Notes: a model not told the origin generated them from the letters alone. A stretch of DNA of 35,749 nt from Streptococcaceae bacterium (GCA_031254295.1 JAIRUS010000008.1:1-35749), one strand, 5' to 3'. Numbered from the stretch's first letter, positions 9,210 through 17,371 are shown. A program made the numbers and translations.

Positions 9210-10430
9210 CTAATCTTCGTCTTTCTTCTCACTTGCTCCCGTCTGATTGTCAATTACATCTGCAAATGAAACCTCATATATCTCATGTACCCCCTGAAGC
9301 ATTTTGGTAAGACGATTAATAAACAACATCAGCCAAGAAAAACTTGCTGCAAATGAAATTATTTCAAAAGCTGTCAAGTTCAGATAGCCAATCATTTTCC
9401 ATGATACATAGCTGACAACGAGGAAGACGACAACGCCATATGAGATATAGATAAATTCTTTTCCAGCTTCTGGAAAGAGCCAGCGTATCCCCAAAACTGC
9501 TAGCCCCATGAAAAAGACAATCAAAATCGCAATTTGATCATGCCAAAAATGTGCATGGCTCGTATAATCAACATTATTTGGAATCAAGCCAACTCCAGCA
9601 ATACATAATGCCGTCAAAGTCAAAAGAATTCTCAAGGTAAGATGACGCCAACTTCTTCCAACCTGATCTGCGAGGGCTACAAAAATGTAATCAATCAGTG
9701 CAATAAAAAGAGCCCCTGAAATAATCAGAGTCAGATTAAATTGAAAACTTGAATTAGATTGACTCGTCCCGAGAATTGAGAAATTCCGCTTCCACCAGTA
9801 TTGATTTCCATTTGTAGCCATTGACGCGATAAGTCCACCCACCATAACTAAAATCAGCATATTTACAAGCATTTCAATCGAAAAGTTATCCACCACAAAG
9901 ATAATGAAATAATTTAAAATTCCTGCAAACACTCCAAAAATTATGGTCGATGTCACAACGTCAAAACCTGCCCCATAAAAAATCTGGTCAAAGAACCAAA
10001 AAAGTGCGACAAGCGATAGTGTTGAAATAATTAGTTCCGACACCACTACAGTGATAAAAGTTCGCCAATAAATTTTCTTCGTCATATGACGATAAAGCTT
10101 TTTACGTCGTGCAACATAAGCTAATATAAAAGTGATAAAGGCTGTACCATTAGCTAAAATGTCTACCGCTGTCCCGATTGACATATCCCCCGTCAAAGGA
10201 ATCGTACGATAACGCATGACAAGAGCAATAATCAAAAATACAATCGTCACAATAACAGTCGGCAAAAGAAACCAACGTGGTGCATAGTCACACTGATTTC
10301 TTACATTTGCAGCTCGAATCGTAAATGAATCCTTTGCAATTTCTACGACTTCCACCTCTTCAGAATCTTTAATCAAATCTAATTTACTATAAAGTTCTTT
10401 TGGTAGAATTATCTTCTTTTCTGCAGTCAT
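9210..10430 (-). CDS. Polytopic membrane protein with AbrB-like N-terminal segment (possibly DUF998-like)
   Basis: Starts at ATG 10430 after TGGAGGAATT. N-terminal KKIILPKELYSKLDLIKDSEEVEVVEIAKDSFTIRAA, then about 9-10 hydrophobic segments including the NQYWWKRNFSILG and SHAHFWHD motifs. Confidence 0.8.
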   Translation of the reverse strand: MTAEKKIILPKELYSKLDLIKDSEEVEVVEIAKDSFTIRAANVRNQCDYAPRWFLLPTVIVTIVFLIIALVMRYRTIPLTGDMSIGTAVDILANGTAFITFILAYVARRKKLYRHMTKKIYWRTFITVVVSELIISTLSLVALFWFFDQIFYGAGFDVVTSTIIFGVFAGILNYFIIFVVDNFSIEMLVNMLILVMVGGLIASMATNGNQYWWKRNFSILGTSQSNSSFQFNLTLIISGALFIALIDYIFVALADQVGRSWRHLTLRILLTLTALCIAGVGLIPNNVDYTSHAHFWHDQIAILIVFFMGLAVLGIRWLFPEAGKEFIYISYGVVVFLVVSYVSWKMIGYLNLTAFEIISFAASFSWLMLFINRLTKMLQGVHEIYEVSFADVIDNQTGASEKKDED

Positions 10431-10495
10431 AATTCCTCCATGTTCATTTTGCAGATACAATTAATTTCTTATTTTCTTCGTTTTTAGGTCTTCTT

Positions 10496-10864
10496 CTAAA
10501 AGAACATCTCTATTTCTAGTTGGTAGTTTCCTAGAAGCTGTTCTTCTTTGAAAATTCTATATTTTAACGATAACTGTTTTTCAGATTGAACAAATTCAAG
10601 TGTCTCAATTTTCAACCAGCCTAATGCTTCATAAAAGGTCTCACTAAGTCTGTCCAGCGAAAATTCCATAATCGTCTTGGGATTACTATAGGCAATCCTC
10701 TTCAGTGAACTTTCATTGTAAGAAATGAGATTTTTAATTTTTCGCTCATCTTCAAATTCCAAGAAAGTTTTATTGAGACGCTCAATTTTATTTCCTTCGA
10801 GATGTTCAACCACAGTTTCAATCTTGCCATCTATTTCAATATGATTCTTTAATAATAATTTCAC
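10496..10864 (-). CDS. DUF1934-like (YwiB-type) beta-barrel protein
   Basis: 122 aa, alternating beta pattern ending LSLKYRIFKEEQLLGNYQLEIEM; divergent from the HD gene. GTG start. Confidence 0.6.
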   Translation of the reverse strand: MKLLLKNHIEIDGKIETVVEHLEGNKIERLNKTFLEFEDERKIKNLISYNESSLKRIAYSNPKTIMEFSLDRLSETFYEALGWLKIETLEFVQSEKQLSLKYRIFKEEQLLGNYQLEIEMFF

Positions 10865-10942
10865 CTGTTCATTTTACACTATTTTCAGCTAGAATTTCAA
10901 CTAAGCCCGCATTTACAAGTTCTTTTGTGATAAAATTAATTT

Positions 10943-12217
10943 ATGACTAAATTAGAGAAGGTTTTCAGAGATCCAGTCCATAACTTCATTGAAATCGAAG
11001 ATCCAATTATTTATGGGCTTATCAATACAACAGAATTTCAGAGATTGCGTCGTATTAAGCAACTCGGAACAACTTCCTTTACTTTTCATGGGGCAGAGCA
11101 TAATCGCTTTTCACACTGCCTCGGTGTCTATGGAATTGCCAAACGTATCACCGATCGTTTCACACAGTATTTCCCAGACGTCTGGAATCCAGAGGAAAAT
11201 CAACTGACACAATGTGCCGCTTTACTGCATGATTTGGGGCATGGTGCCTATTCTCATACTTTTGAGCATTTATTTGACACAGACCATGAAGCCATTACAC
11301 GTGAAATTATCACATCACCCGAAAGCGAAGTCAATTCAATTCTATGTCAGGTTTCTCCAGACTTTCCCGAAAAAGTCGCCAGTGTCATTAATCATAGCTA
11401 TCCGAACCAACAAGTCGTACAGCTCATTTCGAGCCAAATTGACGCTGACCGCATGGATTATTTACTTCGTGACGCCTATTTTACAGGTGCTATTTATGGC
11501 CAATTTGATTTGACCCGCATTCTAAAAGCCATGGTGCCAATTGAAAACGGAATTGCTTTTCGTTTTAACGGCGCGCATTCCGTTGAGGATTATATCGTCA
11601 GCCGTTATCAGATGTATATGCAGGTCTATTTCCATCCTGCTTCTCGAGGTATGGAGGCCATGCTCGCTCAACTTTTGAAGCGTGCCAAGTTTTTATACTA
11701 TCAAAGACCTGATTATTTTAAACTTAGTTCTCCTTGCCTGATCCCTTTCTTTGAACAAAACTTTACTTTAAAAGATTATTTGAGGCTTGATGATGGCGTC
11801 CTAGAAACTTATTTTCAAACTTGGATTGAGTCTGATGATAAAATCTTATCAGATCTTGCTTATTCCTATACAAATCGAAAAATATGGAAATCTTTTAAGT
11901 TCTCCGACGAAACTTCTCTTGGCAAAATGCAAGATATTATTAAGTCAGCTGGCTTTGATCCAGCATTCTATACTGCCATCCATAGCAATTTTGATCTACC
12001 ATATGATATCTACAAACCTAAATCTGACAAACCAAGAACAAATATTGTTTTGATTAATAAAGACAAAACGATGACAGAACTCTCCGAAATCTCCCCTCTT
12101 GTCACGACCCTATCTGGAAATATCTATGGAAATAATCGCTTTTATTTTCCAAAAGTTATGTTAGACAATCCAGAATTCACACAATACATACGAAATGAGG
12201 AACTCATTCATGATTAA
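10943..12217 (+). CDS. HD-domain phosphohydrolase (YwfO-like, dNTPase-like)
   Basis: 424 aa: FRDPVHNFIEIEDP, FQRLRRIKQLG, HNRFSHCLGVYGIA, LLHDLGHGAYSHTFEH, SSQIDADRMDYLLRDAYFTG. Confidence 0.92.
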   Translation: MTKLEKVFRDPVHNFIEIEDPIIYGLINTTEFQRLRRIKQLGTTSFTFHGAEHNRFSHCLGVYGIAKRITDRFTQYFPDVWNPEENQLTQCAALLHDLGHGAYSHTFEHLFDTDHEAITREIITSPESEVNSILCQVSPDFPEKVASVINHSYPNQQVVQLISSQIDADRMDYLLRDAYFTGAIYGQFDLTRILKAMVPIENGIAFRFNGAHSVEDYIVSRYQMYMQVYFHPASRGMEAMLAQLLKRAKFLYYQRPDYFKLSSPCLIPFFEQNFTLKDYLRLDDGVLETYFQTWIESDDKILSDLAYSYTNRKIWKSFKFSDETSLGKMQDIIKSAGFDPAFYTAIHSNFDLPYDIYKPKSDKPRTNIVLINKDKTMTELSEISPLVTTLSGNIYGNNRFYFPKVMLDNPEFTQYIRNEELIHD

Positions 12218-13025
12218 ACTCGTAGCCCTTGATTTGGACGGCACAACTCTTGATTCAAATGGCAAGATTACTACAGAAGTTAAAGAGGCAATTACCAAGG
12301 CTAAAACTGCTGGTGTGAAAATTGTAATCTGTACTGGGCGCCCACTTCCAGGAGTACAATGGATTCTTGATGAATTAAATCTACGTGAGAAAGGCGATTT
12401 TGTCATCACTTATAATGGCGGCTTGGTGCAGCGCGCAGACACTGGCGAAGAATTTATCGCCCAAGGTATCAGTGGCGAAGATTTTCTAGACATTGACAAT
12501 GCCGCAAGAAAGTCTGGTCTTCATATCCATGCAGCGACACGTGATGGCATCTATACAACTAATCGTGACATCGGCAAATACACAGTCCTAGAGGCCCATG
12601 AAGTCCATATGCCACTGCATTATCGGACAGCCGAGGAGATAATGAGACTCGAACTCATTAAGGTCATGATGATTGATGAACCAGAGATTTTAGATGAGGG
12701 AATTGCTTATCTACCGTTTGAGCTCTTTGAACAGTTCAACATGATTAAGTCTGCGCCTTACTTCCTCGAATTTGTCAATAAAAATGTCAGCAAAGGCAAT
12801 GCCATCCTGCTCCTTGCAGAAAAACTTTCACTTGATGTTGATGAACTCATGGCGATTGGCGATGCTGAAAACGATCGGGCAATGCTAGACGCCGTCGGCT
12901 CCCCAGTCGTGATGGAAAACGGCAGTGATGCGCTCAAAAAAATTGCTAAATATATCACCAAGTCTAATGATAACTCTGGTGTCGCCCACGCTTTAAATAC
13001 TTGGGTATTACCTGATTATAATTGA
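12210..13025 (+). CDS. Cof-type HAD-IIB family sugar phosphatase
   Basis: MIKLVALDLDGTTLDSNGKI and C-terminal GDAENDRAMLDAVG. Likely start at 12210, with GAGG upstream and overlapping the HD gene stop (the ORF track start is 12195). Confidence 0.92.
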   Translation: MIKLVALDLDGTTLDSNGKITTEVKEAITKAKTAGVKIVICTGRPLPGVQWILDELNLREKGDFVITYNGGLVQRADTGEEFIAQGISGEDFLDIDNAARKSGLHIHAATRDGIYTTNRDIGKYTVLEAHEVHMPLHYRTAEEIMRLELIKVMMIDEPEILDEGIAYLPFELFEQFNMIKSAPYFLEFVNKNVSKGNAILLLAEKLSLDVDELMAIGDAENDRAMLDAVGSPVVMENGSDALKKIAKYITKSNDNSGVAHALNTWVLPDYN

Positions 13026-13039
13026 TAAAATTAGACTTT

Positions 13040-13087
13040 GATACAAAAAATAAACGAAATTCCTAGAATCTCGTTTATTTTTGTATC
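13040..13087. terminator. Bidirectional terminator between convergent genes
   Basis: gatacaaaaaataaacgaaattc-ctag-aatctcgtttatttttgtatc near-perfect inverted repeat. Confidence 0.85.
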
Positions 13088-13120
13088 ATTTTTTCAGTTT
13101 AGAACTTGTGATTCATAGTA

Positions 13121-15658
13121 TTACTTCTTCTTTGTTAGGGCAACCACGCGGCGTGTCTTGTATCCGAAAATACCTGCCATACCAAGAGCCGCAAAGCCGA
13201 TGTATGGTGCAATCATATCACCGTCACCCGTATCTGGGAGCGTGACTTTTTTTACATTGTTCGAAGCTGGGCTTGCGTTCCTTGTAGCTTGACCGTTATG
13301 CGCTTGGACTTGTGCAAGTGTCAGATTGCTATTTATTTGAGTACTTGACGCAAAACCGTAGCCCGCAAAGTTCCCTGGAGTATTTTGAGCATCAAATATA
13401 ATCGCTGCGCCAAGTAGAGTTGGGCTATTGACCTCGCCAGTGTTACGATTTATCCACTGGTCCGATTGGAGCGTCTCATGTTGAACAATATTTGATGGAT
13501 CAAGAGTCGCGCCTGTCAGATAAAGGCTTGCATGAGGATTAGCTCTAAGTCCATCCGCCACACGTGTGTCATAGGTCGTCGTCACCGTTGTACCATTCAC
13601 TACTTTAGTTTCTGTGTGGGCTGGTGTCGCTGTGATATCAACAATATCAAAGCGATACTCTGTATCACTGACCTTTGTTACATTGGTAAACTTTCCTGAG
13701 AATTCACTGACAAAGTTCTGTGCACCATTCGCATCTCTGGAAGTTCCCGTAAATGTCCCATCTGGATTTACCTGAATAGATTGCCAAATGCCTCCTGCCG
13801 TTGCGCCTGCGTTAAAATCTGATGACATCTGCCCAAACAAAATGGCAGTCTGAGATGAGGTCAAAGTCGCACCAATCGCAACAGCATTAAGCGTCTGAGC
13901 TGCTTGACTTGAAGCTGAACTAGCGACGCTTGAAGTAACTGAGCTGGCACTACTTACAGCGCTTGAGTTACTAGATGATACGACAGAGCTGGCACTACTT
14001 GACGATGAAGCTGTACTTGAAGTTACGCTAGAGGCCACAGAACTCTGACTACTTGATGAGACAACACTTGAAGTAGCTGAGCTGGCACTACTCGACGCTG
14101 TACTAGAGCTAGACGATGAGAGGAGACCGTCCTGAATATCTGCGACGATAACAAGCGCAAGCCCTCCGGCGCTCTCTAGCGTTCCTCCTGCTAGATTCCC
14201 TGCAGACCAAGCCGTGCCATAACCAGGGATGGCTGCGTCCAGCGTCGCCGCATAGATAGAGCCAGCGGCAGACTCGGCAGAGTTCCATAGCGAAATTAAG
14301 CTATTATGAGTTGAAGCCACTACAACCTGCGCCGAATAAAAAGCTGGATTATTTGTCGCTAACGAATAGGCACTAGATATCAAAGAGTTTGCTGACTGAT
14401 AGGCAGGGCTATTAGTAACTGACGAAGTAGCACTATCCACAATGCTATCAACCAAAGAGCTTGCTGATTGATAGGCAGGACTATTATTACCTGACGAATA
14501 GATGCTATCCCAAATACTACTAACCAAAGAGCTTGCTGATTGATAGGCAGGAGTATTAGCAGCTGACGAAGTAGCACTATCCACAATGCTACTAACCAAA
14601 GAGCTTGCTGATTGAAAGGCAGGACTATTATTAGCAGCTGAATCCACAATACTAGACGAAATACTATTCGCTAAAGTCCCTGCAGACTGATAGGCGGGAC
14701 TATTATAAGCTGTCGTATAGGCACCAGCCACGATAGACTCTGCAGACTGATAGGAGGGACTATTATAAGCTGACGGATTAGTAGCAGCCATACTATTCAT
14801 CAAAGACTCTGCAGACTGATAGGAAGAAGTATTAGTAACTGTCGAATAAGCACTAGACCAAATACTATCAGCCAAAGAATTTGCAGAAACAACGGCTGGA
14901 CTGCTATTAGCTATTGAAGCAGCACTAGAAATAATGCTGTCCATCAAAGAGCGTGCAGAAATAACGGCGGGACTGCTATTAGCTATTGAAGCAGCACTTG
15001 AATAAATGCTGCCCATCAAAGAACGTGCAGAAACAACGGCGGGACTGCTATTAGCTATTGAAGCAGCACTAGAACTAATGCTGTCCATCAAAGAGCGTGC
15101 AGAAACAACGGCGGGACTGCTATCAACTATTGAAATGGCACTAGAATAAAGGCTGTCTATCAAAGAATTTGCAGAAACAACGGCTGGAGTATTATAAGCT
15201 GAAAAATAGACACTATCCTCCAAAGCTCGTGCAGACTGATAAACGGAGTTCGAAGAAAGTGAGGTGTAAACAGATGACATAACGGCACTTGCTTGAGAGG
15301 CAGCAGTCGAGCTAGCAGATCTAGCTGCACTGAGTGCAGAAGCAACGGACGAACTCCCCACAGAAATAGCCAGTGATGAAACAACAGCGCTCTCGCTTGA
15401 AATAACCGAGATCGCGCTTTGCGCTACACTACTGAGTGAGGACAGCGAACTATTTGTTGGATATTGACTGACAGCACTTGACACAACAGTGGTTGGTACT
15501 ATCCCCGCCCCCGCATAAGCCACAGTCGTCGTCTGCGGAATCACCGCTGATACGACAGTCCCACCTACAAGAGCGACAAGCAAGCTTGACGCATAGAGCC
15601 ACTTCTTTCCTGACTTCCAGCTACGGAAGTGAACATTTTTAGATTTTCTTTTTTCCAT
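13121..15658 (-). CDS. Serine-rich, LPXTG-anchored cell-surface protein with 24-aa repeats
   Basis: 845 aa: KxYKxGKxW-like signal (HFRSWKSGKKWLYASSLLVALVGGTVVSA), repeats (NSPAYQSASSLVSSIVDSA..), Ser/Ala-rich linker, LPDTGDGD sorting signal + TM + RRVVALTKKK. AAGGAG upstream of ATG. Confidence 0.93.
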   Translation of the reverse strand: MEKRKSKNVHFRSWKSGKKWLYASSLLVALVGGTVVSAVIPQTTTVAYAGAGIVPTTVVSSAVSQYPTNSSLSSLSSVAQSAISVISSESAVVSSLAISVGSSSVASALSAARSASSTAASQASAVMSSVYTSLSSNSVYQSARALEDSVYFSAYNTPAVVSANSLIDSLYSSAISIVDSSPAVVSARSLMDSISSSAASIANSSPAVVSARSLMGSIYSSAASIANSSPAVISARSLMDSIISSAASIANSSPAVVSANSLADSIWSSAYSTVTNTSSYQSAESLMNSMAATNPSAYNSPSYQSAESIVAGAYTTAYNSPAYQSAGTLANSISSSIVDSAANNSPAFQSASSLVSSIVDSATSSAANTPAYQSASSLVSSIWDSIYSSGNNSPAYQSASSLVDSIVDSATSSVTNSPAYQSANSLISSAYSLATNNPAFYSAQVVVASTHNSLISLWNSAESAAGSIYAATLDAAIPGYGTAWSAGNLAGGTLESAGGLALVIVADIQDGLLSSSSSSTASSSASSATSSVVSSSSQSSVASSVTSSTASSSSSASSVVSSSNSSAVSSASSVTSSVASSASSQAAQTLNAVAIGATLTSSQTAILFGQMSSDFNAGATAGGIWQSIQVNPDGTFTGTSRDANGAQNFVSEFSGKFTNVTKVSDTEYRFDIVDITATPAHTETKVVNGTTVTTTYDTRVADGLRANPHASLYLTGATLDPSNIVQHETLQSDQWINRNTGEVNSPTLLGAAIIFDAQNTPGNFAGYGFASSTQINSNLTLAQVQAHNGQATRNASPASNNVKKVTLPDTGDGDMIAPYIGFAALGMAGIFGYKTRRVVALTKKK
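13905..14125. repeat. Low-complexity Ser/Ala codon region in the surface protein gene
   Basis: Protein segment SSSSSSTASSSASSATSSVVSSSSQSSVASSVTSS...SSVASSASSQ. Confidence 0.85.
14295..15265. repeat. Degenerate tandem repeat, 72 bp / 24 aa, about 14 units, inside the surface protein gene
   Basis: ggcgggactgcta recurs at 14966, 15038 and 15110 (72-bp steps). Units of the form [NS][ST]PA[VY][VQ]SA.SL..S, some indel-shortened. Confidence 0.9.
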
Positions 15659-15693
15659 TTCTACTCCTTCATAAACTTTAGGATTTACTTATA

Positions 15694-15721
15694 AATTTAG
15701 CGACATCTTATTTTACGTCAA
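15694..15721 (-). promoter_or_regulatory. Putative promoter of the surface protein gene
   Basis: Minus strand TTGACG, 16-nt spacer, TAAATT, upstream of the AAGGAG RBS. Confidence 0.4.
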
Positions 15722-15775
15722 TTCCATAAATAAAGCTAGATGAAATGAAGAGCAAAATTTCTCACCAAAAGTTAC

Positions 15776-15944
15776 AGTGCTCTAATCCCAATATCCATCA
15801 GCTTTTATAGCCTATCAATATTTTCAAATGAGAAATTTTGTTAGTTCGCACTCAATTGTTGGACACTTTATAGATTTGGTTTGTATTTTTCAAGCTAAAG
15901 ACGAGAAACGAGTAAGATAGCCCCCTACTTGGGATTAGGGCACT
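15776..15944. repeat. Long-range imperfect inverted repeat
   Basis: agtgctctaatcccaatat (from 15776) pairs with acttgggattagggcact (15927-15944), enclosing about 133 bp. Confidence 0.5.
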
Positions 15945-16064
15945 AGTCAAGCATTAAATAAGGCAAGCATTCTCTCGCCCCACCTTTTTCCTTTAAATCT
16001 TTACAATGAACAGAGTTTAGCTCAGACATAAAAAATTAAGACGGTCTCCTTGAGCGGCACGGAG

Positions 16065-16178
16065 CAAAACAGATAAAAAAGCCTGTGCAAGCAGGCAAGA
16101 TGGGAGACTTCAGCTCCCATCTTAGCAATGGAAGCGTCAGCTTCGCTTGCGGCCAGCACGGCTTATTTATCTGTTTTT
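16065..16178. repeat. MITE-like or structured-RNA-like inverted-repeat element
   Basis: Outer arms aaaacagataaaaaagcc (16066-16083) / ggcttatttatctgtttt (16160-16177); inner perfect 10-bp stem aagatgggag/ctcccatctt (16097-16123); CGGAG at 16060-16064 and 16179-16183 on both flanks. Confidence 0.55.
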
Positions 16179-16198
16179 CGGAGTATAGCGGATTTTTT

Positions 16199-16302
16199 CC
16201 TCGCTTCTCCGTTTCTGAGCTCGGACATAAAAAAGCGCACTGCGCTTTTTCCTCGCTTCATTGTTTTTGGGCTCGGACATAAAAAAGCGCAGTGCGCTTT
16301 TT
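16199..16302. repeat. Two-copy tandem repeat, 52-bp period, each copy ending in a GCGC hairpin
   Basis: cctcgcttc...gctcggacataaaaaagcgca occurs twice: cctcgcttc at 16199 and 16251, tcggacat at 16221 and 16273. Confidence 0.8.
16277..16302. terminator. Terminator of the small ORF (hairpin copy 2)
   Basis: acataaaaaagcgcagtgcgctttttta: gcgc-agt-gcgc stem flanked by A/T runs, directly after the 16302 stop on the minus strand. Confidence 0.7.
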
Positions 16303-16544
16303 TATTTATATTTATGTGTTCCGATACTATGCGGGTCGAGGATTCTTGGATCTCTTGCGCCAGGGACGTTAGCTGAGTCGGCGTTGATTTCAAGCGAGAA
16401 GTTTTCAAGTTCGTCAATCAACTTGTTTAGCTTTTTAAATGAATTTGGTTGATGCTCAAAAACGTATTGGCTCATGATTTTCTTGGCTTTAATCAAATGA
16501 ATCTTTGCCTTGTAAACTTCTTCAGTTGCTTTAGTTGATTTCAT
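16302..16544 (-). CDS. Small hypothetical protein, 80 aa, mostly helical
   Basis: ATG preceded by AAAGGAGTTCACT; followed by a terminator; no recognised domain. Confidence 0.7.
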   Translation of the reverse strand: MKSTKATEEVYKAKIHLIKAKKIMSQYVFEHQPNSFKKLNKLIDELENFSLEINADSANVPGARDPRILDPHSIGTHKYK

Positions 16545-16591
16545 AGTGAACTCCTTTTCTTTGTATTCGCCTTATTGTAACAAATTATTGA

Positions 16592-17371
16592 TCAAATGTC
16601 ATAGAAAGGGTTGGTATTTGCCTCAGATTTGATGATTTCTATACCAGTTTCAAATGATGCTAATTTTTCAGCCACAAGCTCTATGAAAAGTTGCTCCATA
16701 TAATGCCCTGGATCAAGCACTGTTAGAGTGCTTGAACAAATATCATGCCCCACATGATAATAAATATCTGCCGTAATATATAAATCTGCGCCTTGCGCTA
16801 ATGCCTCAGACCAGAATTTTCCACCGCTTCCACCACAAATTGCCACTCGACGAATAGGCCGCGTCAGATCATGATTATAAGTCACGATACGAAAATGCTC
16901 TTGCTGAAAAACTTTTTTAGCTCTCTCAATAAAACTTTCAAGACTCACTTCTTCGGCTTCCTTGATATCTCCAATTCTCCCCATACCATCTTCAAGGAGA
17001 TTTCTAACATTTGTCAGACCAAGTTTTACCGCAAAAAAATCATTAAGTCCACCTGATACGATGTCAATATTTGTATGACTGGTATAGACAGAAATTCCTG
17101 CTTTCACCAAATCTAAAACAATCTTTTCTTGGCTATCAAAATCTGTCAAATTAGCCAGAGGCCTAAAGATAATCGGATGCTTTGCAATTATCAAGTCTGC
17201 CCCGATTTTCTTTGCTTCTTCGACTGTTTGCTCGCGTATATCAAGCGTTACCAGAACCTTATGAACTTCATTAGCAAGGCTACCGATTTGTAAGCCGACT
17301 GGATCTCCAGCTTCAGCAAGTTCTTTCGGGCATAAGGCTTCATAAAATTTTACAAATTCAGAAATTTTCAT
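16592..17371 (-). CDS. Nif3-like dinuclear metal centre hexameric protein
   Basis: 259 aa: GLQIGSLANEVHKVLVTLD, IAKHPIIFRPL, SHTNIDIVSGGLNDFFA, CGGSGGKFWSEAL, ITADIYYHVGHD. Confidence 0.93.
   Translation of the reverse strand: MKISEFVKFYEALCPKELAEAGDPVGLQIGSLANEVHKVLVTLDIREQTVEEAKKIGADLIIAKHPIIFRPLANLTDFDSQEKIVLDLVKAGISVYTSHTNIDIVSGGLNDFFAVKLGLTNVRNLLEDGMGRIGDIKEAEEVSLESFIERAKKVFQQEHFRIVTYNHDLTRPIRRVAICGGSGGKFWSEALAQGADLYITADIYYHVGHDICSSTLTVLDPGHYMEQLFIELVAEKLASFETGIEIIKSEANTNPFYDI

Noticed and set aside
14380-14649. Repeat-containing alternative-frame ORF (QQALWLVALWIVLLRQLLI)
   Set aside because: Shadow frame of the 72-bp repeats in the surface protein gene; repetitive because the DNA is repetitive.
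13905-15265. CRISPR array from regularly repeated DNA
   Set aside because: The 72-bp repeats are continuous, in frame and translated; no unique spacers alternate with identical short repeats, and no cas genes are nearby.
15841-15880. Insertion sequence end (ttgttggacactttatag)
   Set aside because: No transposase ORF or matching opposite terminus; kept only as a note under the inverted-repeat finding.
16320-16400. Possible tRNA-like sequence (gcgggtcgaggattc)
   Set aside because: Does not fold into a cloverleaf by eye, and it is inside the coding frame of the 80-aa ORF.
16085-16452. Several overlapping plus/minus ORFs of 63-84 aa in the non-coding interval
   Set aside because: They run through the inverted-repeat element and hairpin repeats in both strands; no RBS or domain, so structural DNA is the better explanation.
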